NCBI GenBank assembly: GCA_949317995.1
Contig: OX439035.1
Span: 85,003,959 to 85,067,958 of the forward strand
Reading direction: 5' to 3'
Source: Acholoe squamosa
Taxonomy: Eukaryota > Annelida > Polychaeta > Phyllodocida > Polynoidae
Length of the DNA stretch: 64,000 bases
The translations under genes were made by a program, and so were the position numbers. The notes under the pieces are model-generated. The model worked only from the letters and a program-made list of their open reading frames with translations, was not told the origin of the DNA and made no database searches. Below, piece after piece: positions 1 through 57,000 of this stretch; position 1 is the stretch's first letter, and each line of letters starts with the position of its first letter.

Positions 1-3000
1 TTAAATATTGCTGTGTTCAAGGATATATCATGGTCACTTATTGTAAATTTGTCGAAAAGTACCGATAAGTAAGTGTGTTGCTGGAGCAAGACACCAGGAT
101 GTTATTTCTTAACGGACCAATGTATAAGTAAGAGGCCCTCAATCCGTAGCCCTTGTAATCTTTTCGATATAGTGAAATCTTTTCAATGTGTTTCACTATG
201 GTGCCATTACAGATCTATATTAGTGAGCACCGTGAAGTGCCTATACCATCACCCACTATCATTTGGCAAGCTTCAAATCATATACATGTATCCGTATATA
301 TGGTGGAGTCTGGTACGTTAGCCCGTTATGAAATACCCTCCTGTAGTCCGTTACTTGGATTGCTGAGGATTATGCGTTCAGAGAGCTTTTTATGGGAGAC
401 GGTTTGTTATGAATAACCTTTCTTAATTACCTAATCAGGTCTTTAGTAGTCATAACCTAGGCCAGCTCCCATTATAGTTTACACTCAAATACAGCTCATT
501 TGCATAATATTGGGGTGTTCTGCACTGAATTATTGCTGTGCTGTGATTGGTTGAAAAGATTTTTCTCTCTCTGATCCAATGTGTTCATTTTAGTAGACTG
601 TTTTTGCAATAGGTAGCATGCTGATAAAGCCTGGGTGAGACTTAGTTCTTTCAATACTCACTAGATGGTGCCACCTCACTGTCCTCACTGCAGGCTCACT
701 GCATGTGCCTATTCTCATGGCAAAGTGGGTCCTATTCTGATGGGAAACTGTGGCTTGTTTATGGGTATGGACCAGTAAATTTAACATGGTGACATGGCCG
801 TTTCTTAAAATTGACATGTGACATGGGCCTTAGTGACATGAGGCAAAACAATAAGTGACATGACATAGGTGCTTTCTTAAATTTGACATGGGACATGATA
901 GGCTCTTAGAGGTGACATGGGACATGACCATTTTTAAAATCGACATGTGACGTGGGGGACCCCCCCATCCACACACCCTTGTTTCATGAGGCTACATATA
1001 TTATATAAGTAACACAGCTGGGGGAATGTTTGTAATTTCTATCGTCTCCCCCAATTGTTTACAATTGGACAGACCCCTAATGTCTTACTTGTTTTTTTCT
1101 CAGATGCATACAGTAGTACCGAAATCACTGTAAAAGTTTCATGATACATGTTGAATGTATATTTCACCGAAGAATAGCAGTACATATTCATTATATTCTC
1201 ATTTGTGCACAGCTATAAGAATGTTTCTTTTAAATTGAGACAAAAAGTGGCTGCTAAAAACAAAAACGCCATTCCATTGAACCTCACTACTTTGTTTTTA
1301 AACAGCAGGAGGAAGCAGTAAATGTAGCTTCGGGAATGGTCTATGTTAGTAGAATTTCCTTTCTTTCTGTATATTATTTGTGTTATCTTACTTCACTCTC
1401 ATTGTTGTGATCAAGATTGTTATGAGCACCATTTTCATTGGTGGACAGCGGAGTGGGTGTGCCTACATGCACCCTGGAGTATATATGACCGATCCAAAGA
1501 TGTATAATGTAAACTGTTTTATAAATGTATTTCCTCCCCATGTTTCATACTGTATTTGTATATGACTTCTGCATCGGTATTAATGACTCCAATGAACTCG
1601 GTGTATATATGTATACCTGCACCTTATGACCAAGGGTGTCTATATTCTGCTACACATGTGTCTTCATGCACACGCAGTACTATAGGAATTACTCTATTGG
1701 ACGTCGGCAGTGAAGGAATTAGGTTGCAGTCTCCTACCCTTGGCCTCTCCATCCTCGAACCTGCACTGTTCTCCATACCCAACCCTCTCCTCCAGGCATC
1801 CCTTTACCATGCCCTCTGCTAAAGCACATGTACCACCCAACTGCCTAGTCCCATTGGTAGCATATATATGTAGTTCATACGAGAAAACCTATATATGAAT
1901 GAGACCGCAAGATACATTAAAAGGACGAGATATGATTAAGAAATCCAGGGTTATCTGGATAATTAGAGATCAGTTACTCTCCTGTATTCGAGGACGGTGG
2001 GGAGGCGAACTCCACGAAACACCCCCTACAATAATAAGATGAATAAACTTTCTCTGTGCTCGTTGGAATCTTAAACTTTGAAGTCGTATCACAACACTTA
2101 CCATAAAACAGTGTGGGAGATGTTGCGCCGAGTCCTTTGGCTATTCTTGTCTTGAAAATGTATTTTGCTTAGATTGGATAGGCTATGGTTAAGTCCCAAG
2201 GCAAACCGAATCACTTTCTAAAAATCTCAAGTTCTCCTGTATATCTAAAAATTCTGCTTTTTTCTACTTTTTTTTCTCTTATCGATGGATAATGTTGTTG
2301 GCTCTTCGTGACAAAATTCTTATTATGATTGTTCAGTCCAATGAAAAACTATTTAACAAACTCATGAATGTCTATGCACCAGTTAACAGGTAAGGGAGAG
2401 GGGGGAGTATTCCATATACCAGACACAGCATCCGCTTATGACAGTTACCTGATTAGCATGATTACCTTGTATTCGCCTGTTGACTTCTGTGCACCAAACA
2501 ATAGCAGGCAATCGCTGAATATAATGCCCGATCCCATCCCAATCTTACCCTTAAATCACATAGAAACCAATAGTGCACATGCATAAGTATACATATAAAA
2601 CGCACCAGAGAAATGTCAGTTAGTTCAAGTACCTCCTTGAATGTAACCTCAATGTTGCCCTACAGAACACAGCGCCGCCGTCGGCGAACAAATGAAATGT
2701 CTAATGTGCATGTCTGGTCTCTGATCCTGTCCCCTACAGCCGATCACTACCTCGTCGCTCAACTTACGAAAACTTGAAGTGGTAATCGAAGCCTGTTTTT
2801 CTCTTCTTGTGTTTGCTCCTCCTTATTCTGTTCTCCATCTCAAGGTTACCATCCTTACTGCTTTATCACTGCACTGCACGTTGAATTCTAACCAAATCTA
2901 TTAAACCGAGTCTCCCTGATTGACTGTGACCAACTGAGGGTTGAACTTGCCTCATCTTCCCTAACCCTGCATCTGAATGCTGTCCATAGTGTAGTGATAC

Positions 3001-4714
3001 CGACACTGTCAATATATGAGACATGTGCATGCTCTGCATCTGTGACATTATCTGTTCTGTCAGTAAACCGCACTCTCCCTGCACCAGAGACTAACCGCCA
3101 CACACAGGGGTACAATTTTAGCTCTTAAACGGCAGCAAAGACATGTCAGCATATGATGTAGGAATGCAGCGCTGGTGAGTAACTCACTGAATTACTCACT
3201 GGGACTGGTCTCAAGCATCATGCTGAACCTATGGGAATCATTATGGTGTACCAATCCAGCAATAACAAGGGTCTCACCACAGTTGTTCATGACAAGAAAT
3301 GAACATGAAGCCCTTAAGGTATCCTGCTGCCCTTAAAGGGTTAAATGCCACCCTAATACGATGTGTTCTACTCTACTCACTTTGCCTGACTGATGACTAC
3401 TAAGCTATATCTCACTAACTCACTCTCTCTTTCTTTCTGTACTACCCCATGGCTTAGCTCTAGGGTTTATCTTTCACACTTTTATCTTGCATTTCTACCT
3501 CGTTACATTGGCCAGCAAAGAGCGATGGTAAGTGAAGTCATACCGTTGACAAACCCGACACGTCGCTTATTGTTGGATTCGTATATAGAATGGTTCTAGG
3601 TACTCCCTGCTTATTGTTTTATAGATAAATCTGTATATGCCGATTATAATGAGCACATGTCACAAAGTATAAATAGTGCTTAAAAGACACATGATCATAA
3701 CACATTATGATAGTTCTAAGCATTTCTGCTCATCTTGTGTTATTAGTCTCTTTGCTTAATCTATATCTTAATACAGTTTTATGCTATGCAATTAAAGCTC
3801 ATATAACTTGTACTAAAGTGCGAAAGTGCCGCTTATGTCAACGGTAGGATATTTTATGTAGAAACAGCGCTTAACAACCCATTCATACCGCTTTAATTAA
3901 TATGAAATCCCTTTGAAAAATCCCATAAAGCCCATAAAGTGGCAACTATTCATGTTCACTACCCCTTCTCCAAAAGAAATCCTTGTGCCCTATGATATAG
4001 GCGTAGACTTCCACCTGTTCATTTGAAGCTGTTTAATGAGAGCTGCTTTTAGAGAGAGTGCTTCGTTTACTTTCAGTTCAGGTCATGTCTTTTCCATTTA
4101 GTGTAGCAGCCTTTCTTTCTGACACGGATATGGGAAGTACTTACCCTTAATAAGACTCTCTTTTGCAATGAATAAACGCAAGTGTATTTTTGTAGGATTT
4201 ACAGGTGAAATTATTTTTTGTGGGTGTGATAACCGTGTAATTCGTTTGTGGTATACTGGAAGCCGAACTGTCCCCATGTATATGACTATTGTAGTTCTCC
4301 CTGTCAAGGTAATAATCGCACCGGTTTTGGTTGGAATAGTAATATGCCTTTCCTTAGGCTTAGTCGTTTGTGATATGTACCAGTAGATTTCAATTTTTCT
4401 CTGGCAACTAGCAGGAATCATGTCTATATCTGTTTCTCCTCTACACACTGAAATAATTTTCACATTTAGAACTTTTAACTCCCACCCAATGATGGATTTT
4501 TTTTTTTAGAATAAGGTCCCCGGCACAGGACATAATCACACATGTGTGTTGTAAAATTCCCATTTTCAAATCGCTCTATAATTTACGCCTACTATTTCAT
4601 TGGGTCGATGATGGCATTCAAACCTAAATCTATAGCTGGTATGTATTACATGCTAAAGATCGCCCTTAGAGCAGTTGTCACTGTAACTGCTAGTGGCTGC
4701 ACTGCGTGATGCAG
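1..4714. other. PRKD upstream intron or flank, no exon recognised
   Basis: No supported coding exon. I looked for the PRKD C1a pattern (H-x12-C-x2-C and so on) on the plus strand and did not find it, so the 5' exons lie outside the window. The only structure noted is a degenerate run of the hexamer GACATG at about 784-953. The start of the next exon is uncertain. Confidence 0.6.
784..953. repeat. Degenerate GACATG-rich simple repeat
   Basis: About a dozen copies of GACATG or GTGACATG occur at irregular 8-40 bp spacing, separated by T-rich or A-rich stretches and ending in a C run. It looks like a decayed minisatellite. Confidence 0.5.
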
Positions 4715-48206
<43,492 letters not shown>

Positions 48207-50380
48207 TTGGTGCTGTGGAGTGGCTATCATGTCCGTGTACTTGTGTTGTGGTCAGCATGCCGGCCGAACATTGCCTCTCTGGCCACCCTGCTAGCCCCCC
48301 AACCCTCTCTTGGGTTCATGTATCCCTCTCGTGGGCGTGGCTCCATGTGTCCCTCTTGGGGGCATGGAGGCTCCTCCTGTGTCAACGTGTGGTCTGGGGT
48401 AGGATTAGGAAAGGGCTGTGTTAAGTGCGAACCGTCATGTCTGGTGGTCACAATCTATACGCAATAACAGCATTGGTCATTAGCATAATGCGTCAGTGGA
48501 TGACCTCTTCCAATATCTGTCTCTAACCTTCTAAACGATGGTGTTCAATTCTTCTTGACGAATTTCTTATTGTCTAATACTTTGCCATTAGAATGCTATA
48601 ATTGATCCATTGAAATCGCTGAGAATGAAGTGCCCAAAGTGGACTTCGTGGGCATTGTCATTCTGCTGGAGCTCTTCTAGAAATTCTGGCATTTGCCTGG
48701 CCGCCTGCAGCATTGCCTCACTATACAGTATTAACAACTGAGCACTTGGGTGGCGGTTCCACTAACCTTAAGCCTTTCGCACCACGACGCAGATGCAGTA
48801 GAGTCGATATCCCAGGATGTTGTACTTGTTCCTGATAGGCCTTAAGTGCCAGACATTAAGGGCACTCACAAAGTGCTGATTGATATGCAATGGATCCGCT
48901 GTAGCCTACGTCGCTGCCAACTTTAACGGTCAACATGGACCTCTGGAGTGCTACTAGTAGGATGGAGCGATCATCTGAATGTGATATCAACACAATGGAT
49001 TTTAGCCCATGCAGTGGGTCTGTCAACAAGTTACTTCAGAACATAATTTTACCAATGTTTAAAAATGTGTTTTCTGTGAAAACAGCTAACATTATCTAAA
49101 GCCTGTTCTTAATGAGAGAGCATCCAATGCTAGCTCTCAGGATGTGAATGACGTAGCCTTCTTTTATATTGAATGCCCTGTAACAGCCATGCCCTTCCTA
49201 GCCAATACAGGATAAGGTGATATATAAGAAATAAATTTAATAGTGAGAAATCACTTAATTAATAGTAAATCCAATAGCGGCCTTGTCAGCTTGCAAAAGG
49301 GCCTTCAGGTATGATAAATTCCCACCTGATTCATGGTGTATACTGTCATGTAGTTACATTAGTCTTATCTGTGTTAGTACATTAGTTTTATTTCATTGGT
49401 TGAAAATACATTGAAAAGTAAAAGCTGTTCTTCAGCGTCAGTATTCACAGATATATTGAATCTCTGTTACGTATAGATAATAGATCTCTGTACACCAACT
49501 GTGATGTGGGGTCTATAGCAACCATGAACGTTCAGGGGAACTCTGGTGTACAAGGGTGTCGATCTGTGTAGAAATAGAGCCTTCAGCAATGCATAGAACA
49601 GTGATGATTCCAAGTCTTGCCTCCTTGTGCATAGATCATCATATTCTGTCCAGAAAAGCCTCATGATGGAGATTTTCACATTCTATAATGATTTCGACTG
49701 TATTAATGTATGCGTAGTCACAGAATCTGGCTTAGATGCACAGAAGGTGAAAGACTCCCTGCCTTTATTGTTAGTTTATTGACATTGGATGTCTCATATG
49801 AAGGGTTTTAGTATTGATTTCGGTTTTTATCTCTATTGTAAATATGGCATGTAAAAGGACTCCTTGTGTTTGAAGAAGGTCAGTCATGTATATATGTATA
49901 AGATTAGAAGATTTATATTTACATTGACCTCACACTTAAGTTGCAGAGTAAGTAATGACTGTTAATACGTTAGATTGGTAGACGAGTAATTGCCTTATTT
50001 ATATGACAATATTAAGGCATTTAAAAGCAATATTGTAAATGATAGAATAATTTCTCTGTATGCTTTAATTTCTAAAGATCTGACTTGGTGAACAGCCCGA
50101 GAAATATCAGCCTTTTTGCACTGTTTGCCGTGTAGTAAGAGTGAGGCTTGTTAAATAATGAAGGTTTGTATTCTGTAGGCTACCGTTATTGACTATACTC
50201 AATTTTGTATATGTTGCTTGTTACATGCATAAAATTAGTTATGTAGAAAATATATATTGAACACTGTGAGAAAAAAGTATATAATTTACCTGTGTTGGAT
50301 ATTTTCAAATACGACCTTGGGTAAGGTCTCCTGGAAAAATGTTGCAAATCCTGTGAATATTTCATCTAGATAGTTATGAC
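48207..50380. other. PRKD 3' untranslated region and flank
   Basis: No protein gene seen. The first AATAAA after the stop that I noted is at 49230-49235, a possible polyadenylation signal. The length of the 3' UTR is unknown. Confidence 0.4.
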
Positions 50381-50387
50381 AAATAGA

Positions 50388-51075
50388 TATGTACATACAA
50401 GGTGTATGCATACATATAGGTGCAGCAAGATGTGTACATACAAGGTGTATGCATACATATAGGTGCAGCAAGATGTGTACATACAAGGTGTATGCATACA
50501 TATAAGTGCAGCAAGATATGTACATACAAGGTGTATGCATACATATACGTGCAGCAAGATATGTACATACAAGGTGTATGCATACATATAGGTGCAGCAA
50601 GATATGTACATACAAGGTGTATGCATACATATAGGTGCAGCAAGATATGTACATACAAGGTGTATGCATACATATAGGTGCAGCAAGATATGTACATACA
50701 AGGTGTATGCATACATATAAGTGCAGCAAGATATGTACATACAAGGTGTATGCATACATATACGTGCAGCAAGATATGTACATACAAGGTGTATGCATAC
50801 ATATAGGTGCAGCAAGATATGTACATACAAGGTGTATGCATACATATAGGTGCAGCAAGATATGTACATACAAGGTGTATGCATACATATAAGTGCAGCA
50901 AGATATGTACATACAAGGTGTATGCATACATATACGTGCAGCAAGATATGTACATACAAGGTGTATGCATACATATACGTGCAGCAAGATATGTACATAC
51001 AAGGTGTATGCATAAATATAGGTGTAGCAAGATATGTACATACAAGGTGTATGCATACATATAGGTGCAGCAAAT
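50388..51075. repeat. 43-bp minisatellite, 16 copies, with higher-order structure
   Basis: Sixteen 43-bp units containing TATGTACATACAAGGTGTAT and GCATACATATAGGTGCAGCA. One variable base (ATAGGTG, ATAAGTG or ATACGTG) runs g g a c g g g a c g g a c c g g, so blocks of four or five units were amplified together. Long open frames in several frames on both strands are artefacts, because 43 is not a multiple of three and the unit lacks stops. Confidence 0.97.
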
Positions 51076-54000
51076 GATGCTTACGTACTTAAGATTGACT
51101 CTTTTATTTAAACTCTGTTGGTCTTATATTAAATTTCTTAGAAACTTAGAATATAGTTTTATCTAGAGTGCTTGGGTTGGTGTAGGATCAAAGGTAATAT
51201 TCAACCATATTATAGATAAAGAATGTTTTGAATAATCGGTATTCCTTTTTCTATAACCCTAAGGGAAGTGCATTGGCCTATTCGTTGATCATTAATCATT
51301 AACACCATGAGTAAAAGGGAGGCTTTTCTTGCCAAAACTTGATAATGTCTACATGTTAAAGACTGTTCGTGTTATGCCTCGCTATGTAAACACCACCCTA
51401 CTAAAAGGGCATTTCAGTATAATATCGTTCAACACCGAGATCTAAAAGGGACATAGGCACCACATATGTATAAAGTCATAGTTTTGTAGTGTGTTACCCA
51501 GTCATTTTAAGTACGTTTTAGAATTATTATCCAATGACAGTTTGTAGTCACGTTTTTCTCTCTCAAAACACACCCATGTATTAGTAAATCTAGTTAGACA
51601 ACCATTCCACCTATAGGCATTTCAGTGACACCCCAAAGCCAAAATTAGGTTGTGTGTGCATTAGAACTCACGACAGATATAACATTCCTTCATGTAATTC
51701 CCCACCGTCATCTTTGTTTTTACAATCATGTCAGGGTATTTTGTGTAATTAATAAACCATTCCTCTGTTGGAAGAAATGGTTGCCAGGGAAAGATTTAGT
51801 TTATATTTTGTTGAAATGATAAGCATGGAAGTTAAACTACTACAAAGGTTAAAGATATTCAGAGCTTAAGCTATCATCAATATTGCTGAAACTGATTATC
51901 ATGGCAAACCTATTAGCTCTCATATCTAGGATTGATCTCCATCCAATACCTTTGTAATGAAAGACTTCATGATTTTTATAATATATCTTAATTTTGTAGC
52001 GTCGCGGATACTATAACAGTATGTTTTAAAACATTTGGATATGACTGTGCCTAAGATTAACGCTGTATTTTACTATTAACTACAGTTGACGGTTTAGCAA
52101 ATTTGTGACTTTTGTTTAAAACTATACATGAAACACAAGTCATGTCTACTTAGCCAATCTGCCAATTATATTGTCTAATGGTGTGAATGGAATTTTCATT
52201 GGCTACAAATACCTTAAATTTCTTTCTGTTCAGAAAGTAACGCACAGGTCTATGCCAAATCAGCAGCACACGTTTCATACGTACTGCAGACAGATATCAA
52301 CCAACTGTTTATTGTACACTGAGTATTTCATCTAGGTTTGCCACTGTATATATGTTGTATATATATATACTTTTGGTAATGAAATCCATTTCATGTATGG
52401 GTGCGAATGTTTTGCTTACTCAAATGTGCGAGAGGTGATGTCATTTAAACATTTGGATATGTCTTGTCTATCAAAGACATCACATGGTTGCCTGTGTCAT
52501 GCTAAGCATCTTCAGACCCATATGTGATTTCTTATATCTGGTCGCATCTAAAGCCTACCAGTACCACTTCTAGCCATGGTACATTTTAACCTTTAGTAGA
52601 GTAGGGTGTACATATTTCATACAACAGCCAACTATTTCCACAGCTAGATAGATAAGCATGTACCTACTGAGGATTTTGCTCAGGTAAATCAATAATAAGT
52701 GACTGTTTCTGTATGTGTAGAGTAATCAGGCATCATACGGAATACTATTTTCCCGCTTTTCACTGAATTATCCAACTTTGCATATTTTCTACCACATTTC
52801 TGGTCAGAAATATTCTTGTTTTCTCATATTTTACAGCTGGATAGCAGCTGGAATTTACCATCAACACCACAGACAAGTAGTTTATAAGAGTCTGATTTGA
52901 GAGACTCAAATAATTATTACTATGTAAGCTAGAAAACTAGGAACTAGGTTATTGACAAGGAGCTCTTAAATACTTTAGTCTGTTTAATCGTAATCATCAA
53001 GTAAAAAATTGATTTGATTTCTCTTTTGCCCCAAAAAAGTTTCAAAATTCGTTCCTTTTTCTTATTATTTGAAAGAAGGTATTCCTATTTTTAGGAGGTG
53101 TTATGATGCCTGGGGTTACTCAAATGGTGTACAGTATGTGTAACTCAGAGGGACTGACTTCTGGTGTATTTGTTAAGAGCTAGTATGACTAGTGGGAAGG
53201 TTACTCATTCTTGTGCTGACACATTGTTGGTTAATTGATGTACCAAAAACCATGCAGCTATAAGCAAACATAGTAAAGACTAATTCAGAGGTTAATCCTA
53301 CGTCTTTGTGTTGTGTTCCTTGTAGTCTAGTATAATATTGTTGGGGTATACGTGTAGTGCTTAATCAGTATACATACGATATTTACGTTGTGACAGAAAA
53401 CCCCGAATAACTATATATGGCATTCTCGTTGTCTGTGATGAAACCTATAACTTTTATGTTGCTTTTTGCCTCTGAACTTATGGGTCAGTACAAAAAGCCT
53501 TTAACTTTATCCCTTCTTATCGCGCCACAGATTGGATACGTTCATCGGTAAAACATTTTGCTATCTAACGACCCAGCACTTCAGAGTCAAGCTCAAAACG
53601 CTCCTAACAAAGCTGGCACATTATCACAAATATATACTCGATGTAGTATATGCTTTCATTTTTTTATTCTCTAAAACTTCCAATTTTCATTTTTAAATCT
53701 AGAAGGTCATGAAAAGAATGCACTGGTCATTCTTGGATGAATTCGATAAAAGAATGGTAAAGCATACAGTTAAAGGTTTCCTCATAGCCCTTTTTATGTA
53801 CAAAATATATTCGGATTGCAGTATCAATTTATTATTCCTCATAAATACCAAGGCCTAGTGAATCAGATAATTGATAGATAATTGATAGGGACTTTCATTG
53901 GCTCTTTCCTCAGTCGCTTGGAATAACAGCTTGTCCTAACTTTTGAATTCACTTGACCACAACGCATTCAAGTCATTTCTCATCACTAGCCCTCAAAGAA

Positions 54001-57000
54001 GCCTGTTTCTGGATGCTGCATCCAAGACTAAACCACACTGCCTCACAAACGCAATCGTCATCTGTAACAGTGTGCAGAAAGTAAAATGTCACGACATGTA
54101 CATTGAGGGTATGAAGAATAAAGTAAACTTTCTTATCCTTCCTATCAATCCAAAGAATCTACAAAAAAAAATGCCTGTCAAGAGTGGGATAATACCATCA
54201 ATGTAAAATTAGGTTAATGGTGCAGTTATTCAGGCCAGAAGTGGGGTATGGTCCTTGAATTATGCTTCTAGGCTCATCCTAAACTATGCATTTATGGGAG
54301 TAAAGGTTTGTTCGGAGACTTTTTCTACATCGACTGTGACTCTCTCTTCTCTCCATCCGAGGTAAGACCCAATCCTTCTCCTCCATCCCCAATTTGGAAA
54401 ATATCTTCCTATTCTATGTGTATTCTCTTCATTCTATTTATGTCAAATTACGTCAACCCCCTTTGTGTCATGTGGAGATTGCACAGGACTTGTGGTGAGT
54501 AATCTGCAGCTTAAGAGAACTTAACAATTATTACCTTTAGCTTATGGAATATATGCATTGTGATTTTTCACATGTCCGATTAAGTAACACCAAGTTAACA
54601 GTACTCTAATGCTTCAATCAGGCCTTTGATTTTCTTTGACTGATTTTGAAGAATTGAAATCAAACGTTATTATTCAAATTTATGAATCAGGTGGACAATT
54701 ATTTTGACTTCTTTGATTTTCACCATCAAGCATTTAAGAGTAGGCTCCTACAATAAACCTGGTAACACCGTAGTCAGTAACTGGTTGATCCCCTTGGCCC
54801 ATTGGCAGTGACCCACTTACATATCCTATAATAGTATATGTGATATCTGTAACAAAGTATAACCTATGATTTACAAATCTATTAAAATTTAGTCCCTCTG
54901 ACCAAAACTCCCCAAAACCACAAAAGTGCCCATCAAACGTGTGGACTGCCAGGAAACCGGGTACATGTATCTCTGATTTACAAGTCAGTATATCCAAAAC
55001 GAGAGAAGCACTATGTTACTGTCTGCGATTGACCCAGGGCAATTCCTTCATTAGAAAGCTGGTACATTTTGTATGTGTTTTGTTATGCTCGAATATGCAG
55101 AAATTATAATCATCACATTTATTTTATATCTTCTATTCTATTATTGCAGCATAGTACCTTTGCCTGAGGATTGACGTCACATCGCTGGTCATTAAAAAAA
55201 TCCGCGCCCAACAAAGAAGAACTTACAATAAAGGCACAAGAACTGAAACACTCAAACGCCTGAAGAATAAGGACGATACTCTGAAGAAGAGCTCATGCGC
55301 ATAGCTGTGTGAATTTTACAAATATTTTCACTTTGCTATAGTTAATAGTAATGGGATAACTGTCTTGTGGTTGTTAGGGACTATGCACCCATGATATTTC
55401 TCAAAATATTGGCACATCTGCACAATTTGAAGCACCTTGGCAAGTTTCTTGACGGAGTTTTGCGGGGTCTAAGTTATAAGCTATTATTACAAATGTATTT
55501 ACAAACTTTTGATTTCGGTAATATTTGAGTATGTGTGACCCATCAAGGGAGAACACCCCTCCGCGGGGATTTTTAATTCCCCATTTGGCCACCAGGGGGC
55601 ATTGGAGGGCAAAATTACTCTAAAACCATTATAAAAATACATTAAGCTAATTTTTTATGCAGAATTCAATGCTTTCATTTAAAATGCACCATTTTCGTTA
55701 GAAATGGCCCATATTTGCATGGTAAAATGAACATTTTTCATGAGAAATCAACCTATATGCCTGTTCCTGGTTGCCATGGCAACTGTTCCAATAATCAAAA
55801 TTTGCAGATTTTTATGCCAATTTTTGGGGATTCTCACCAAAAACCCAAAACTGAAACCAGAAATGGAAAATTCCATCTAGATCAAAATATATGATTAAAA
55901 TCACCGTATTATTATGTATTTTTGATGAAAAAGCCTGATTTATTGTGTTTTAAGACATTATTATGTCTTATAATATATTTAGAGCTTAATCATCGATTTC
56001 AGATATGAATAACGAGCTATGTTCAAGGAGGGGTTCTGACATAACTACTAGGAATATTTAACCCAATGATGTCTCATTTTAAAGATCTTGAGATGAACTT
56101 TGATAATGAATTTCCCTGCAGAGGGGTGTTTTTGCTTGCCTGGTCACATGTGTTCAGGAGGACATCACCTTTTAAATGGGGAACATGTAGATTTTATTTG
56201 GCCACAGTTATTTTGAGAAACAATGCACAAGCAAGAACAGCCTGTATCAACAGCTAGTGCCTCGCAATAACATAATTTGTGATTCTATTGGCATACCTAG
56301 AGAATACAACTCTGCAATAGGGTGGTTCCCAACAGTCACCTGAAAGATTCTAGGTAATGCTTATGCCTATTATATATCCCTAGGGAATACGATGGTAATG
56401 TAATTAAATGCTAAGGCAGAATACCTTTGCACATATTAAACATGATATCAGGAAACATTGCATAAACTAATGGATAGATCATATCTAATATATATAGGAG
56501 AGGAGGAGAAATGCCTAATGAATGACATGGCCGTGCTCAATGGTAATTCTAATCTATCCCATATGCAACTGGTGGATATAGACGGAGGCGCGCGCCCCTC
56601 CATTTTGTGTGTAGTCAAGAGTTTATTCAGTTATTTTGGACCCAAAATAATACAAATTGAAGGATGTGTCCACCCCCGCCCTTCTTTTACCAATTCTGGA
56701 CCCGTTCTACACGTCTTAGCTAATACGACAGCGTCTTTAACCAAGGATTCCAGTATCTGCCCCACCCCCCCACGAATAAGATATTTCATGCCACATGATT
56801 TTATTGATAATCGTCCCCCCCCCCGACATAATTTTCTCGGATTCATTTAGCAGTATTTGGATATCTTTTGTCTACAATTACTTGGGTGTCTTATATCTAC
56901 AATTAAAAGGTTGTTTCTTTACTTCGAAAAATGGCCCTATTTCACTAGGTCCTGCCTCATGAAATATGGCTCGAGATCTAAAATGAGTATATAAAGTGTA

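Noticed and set aside
4098..4463. 121-codon minus-strand frame and an overlapping plus-strand frame upstream of PRKD
   Set aside because: Both strands are open over the same stretch, composition is AT-rich background, and no motif or splice pattern supports either.
1..4714. Search for PRKD C1a or N-terminal exons
   Set aside because: No frame shows the C1 ligand spacing or PKD N-terminal motifs, so none is annotated.
50286..51077. Several long open frames of 75-256 codons on both strands (repeats of CMHTPCMYIS-like peptides)
   Set aside because: They arise from the 43-bp minisatellite, whose unit has no stop in most frames. The same region is open in several frames on both strands, which no real gene shows.
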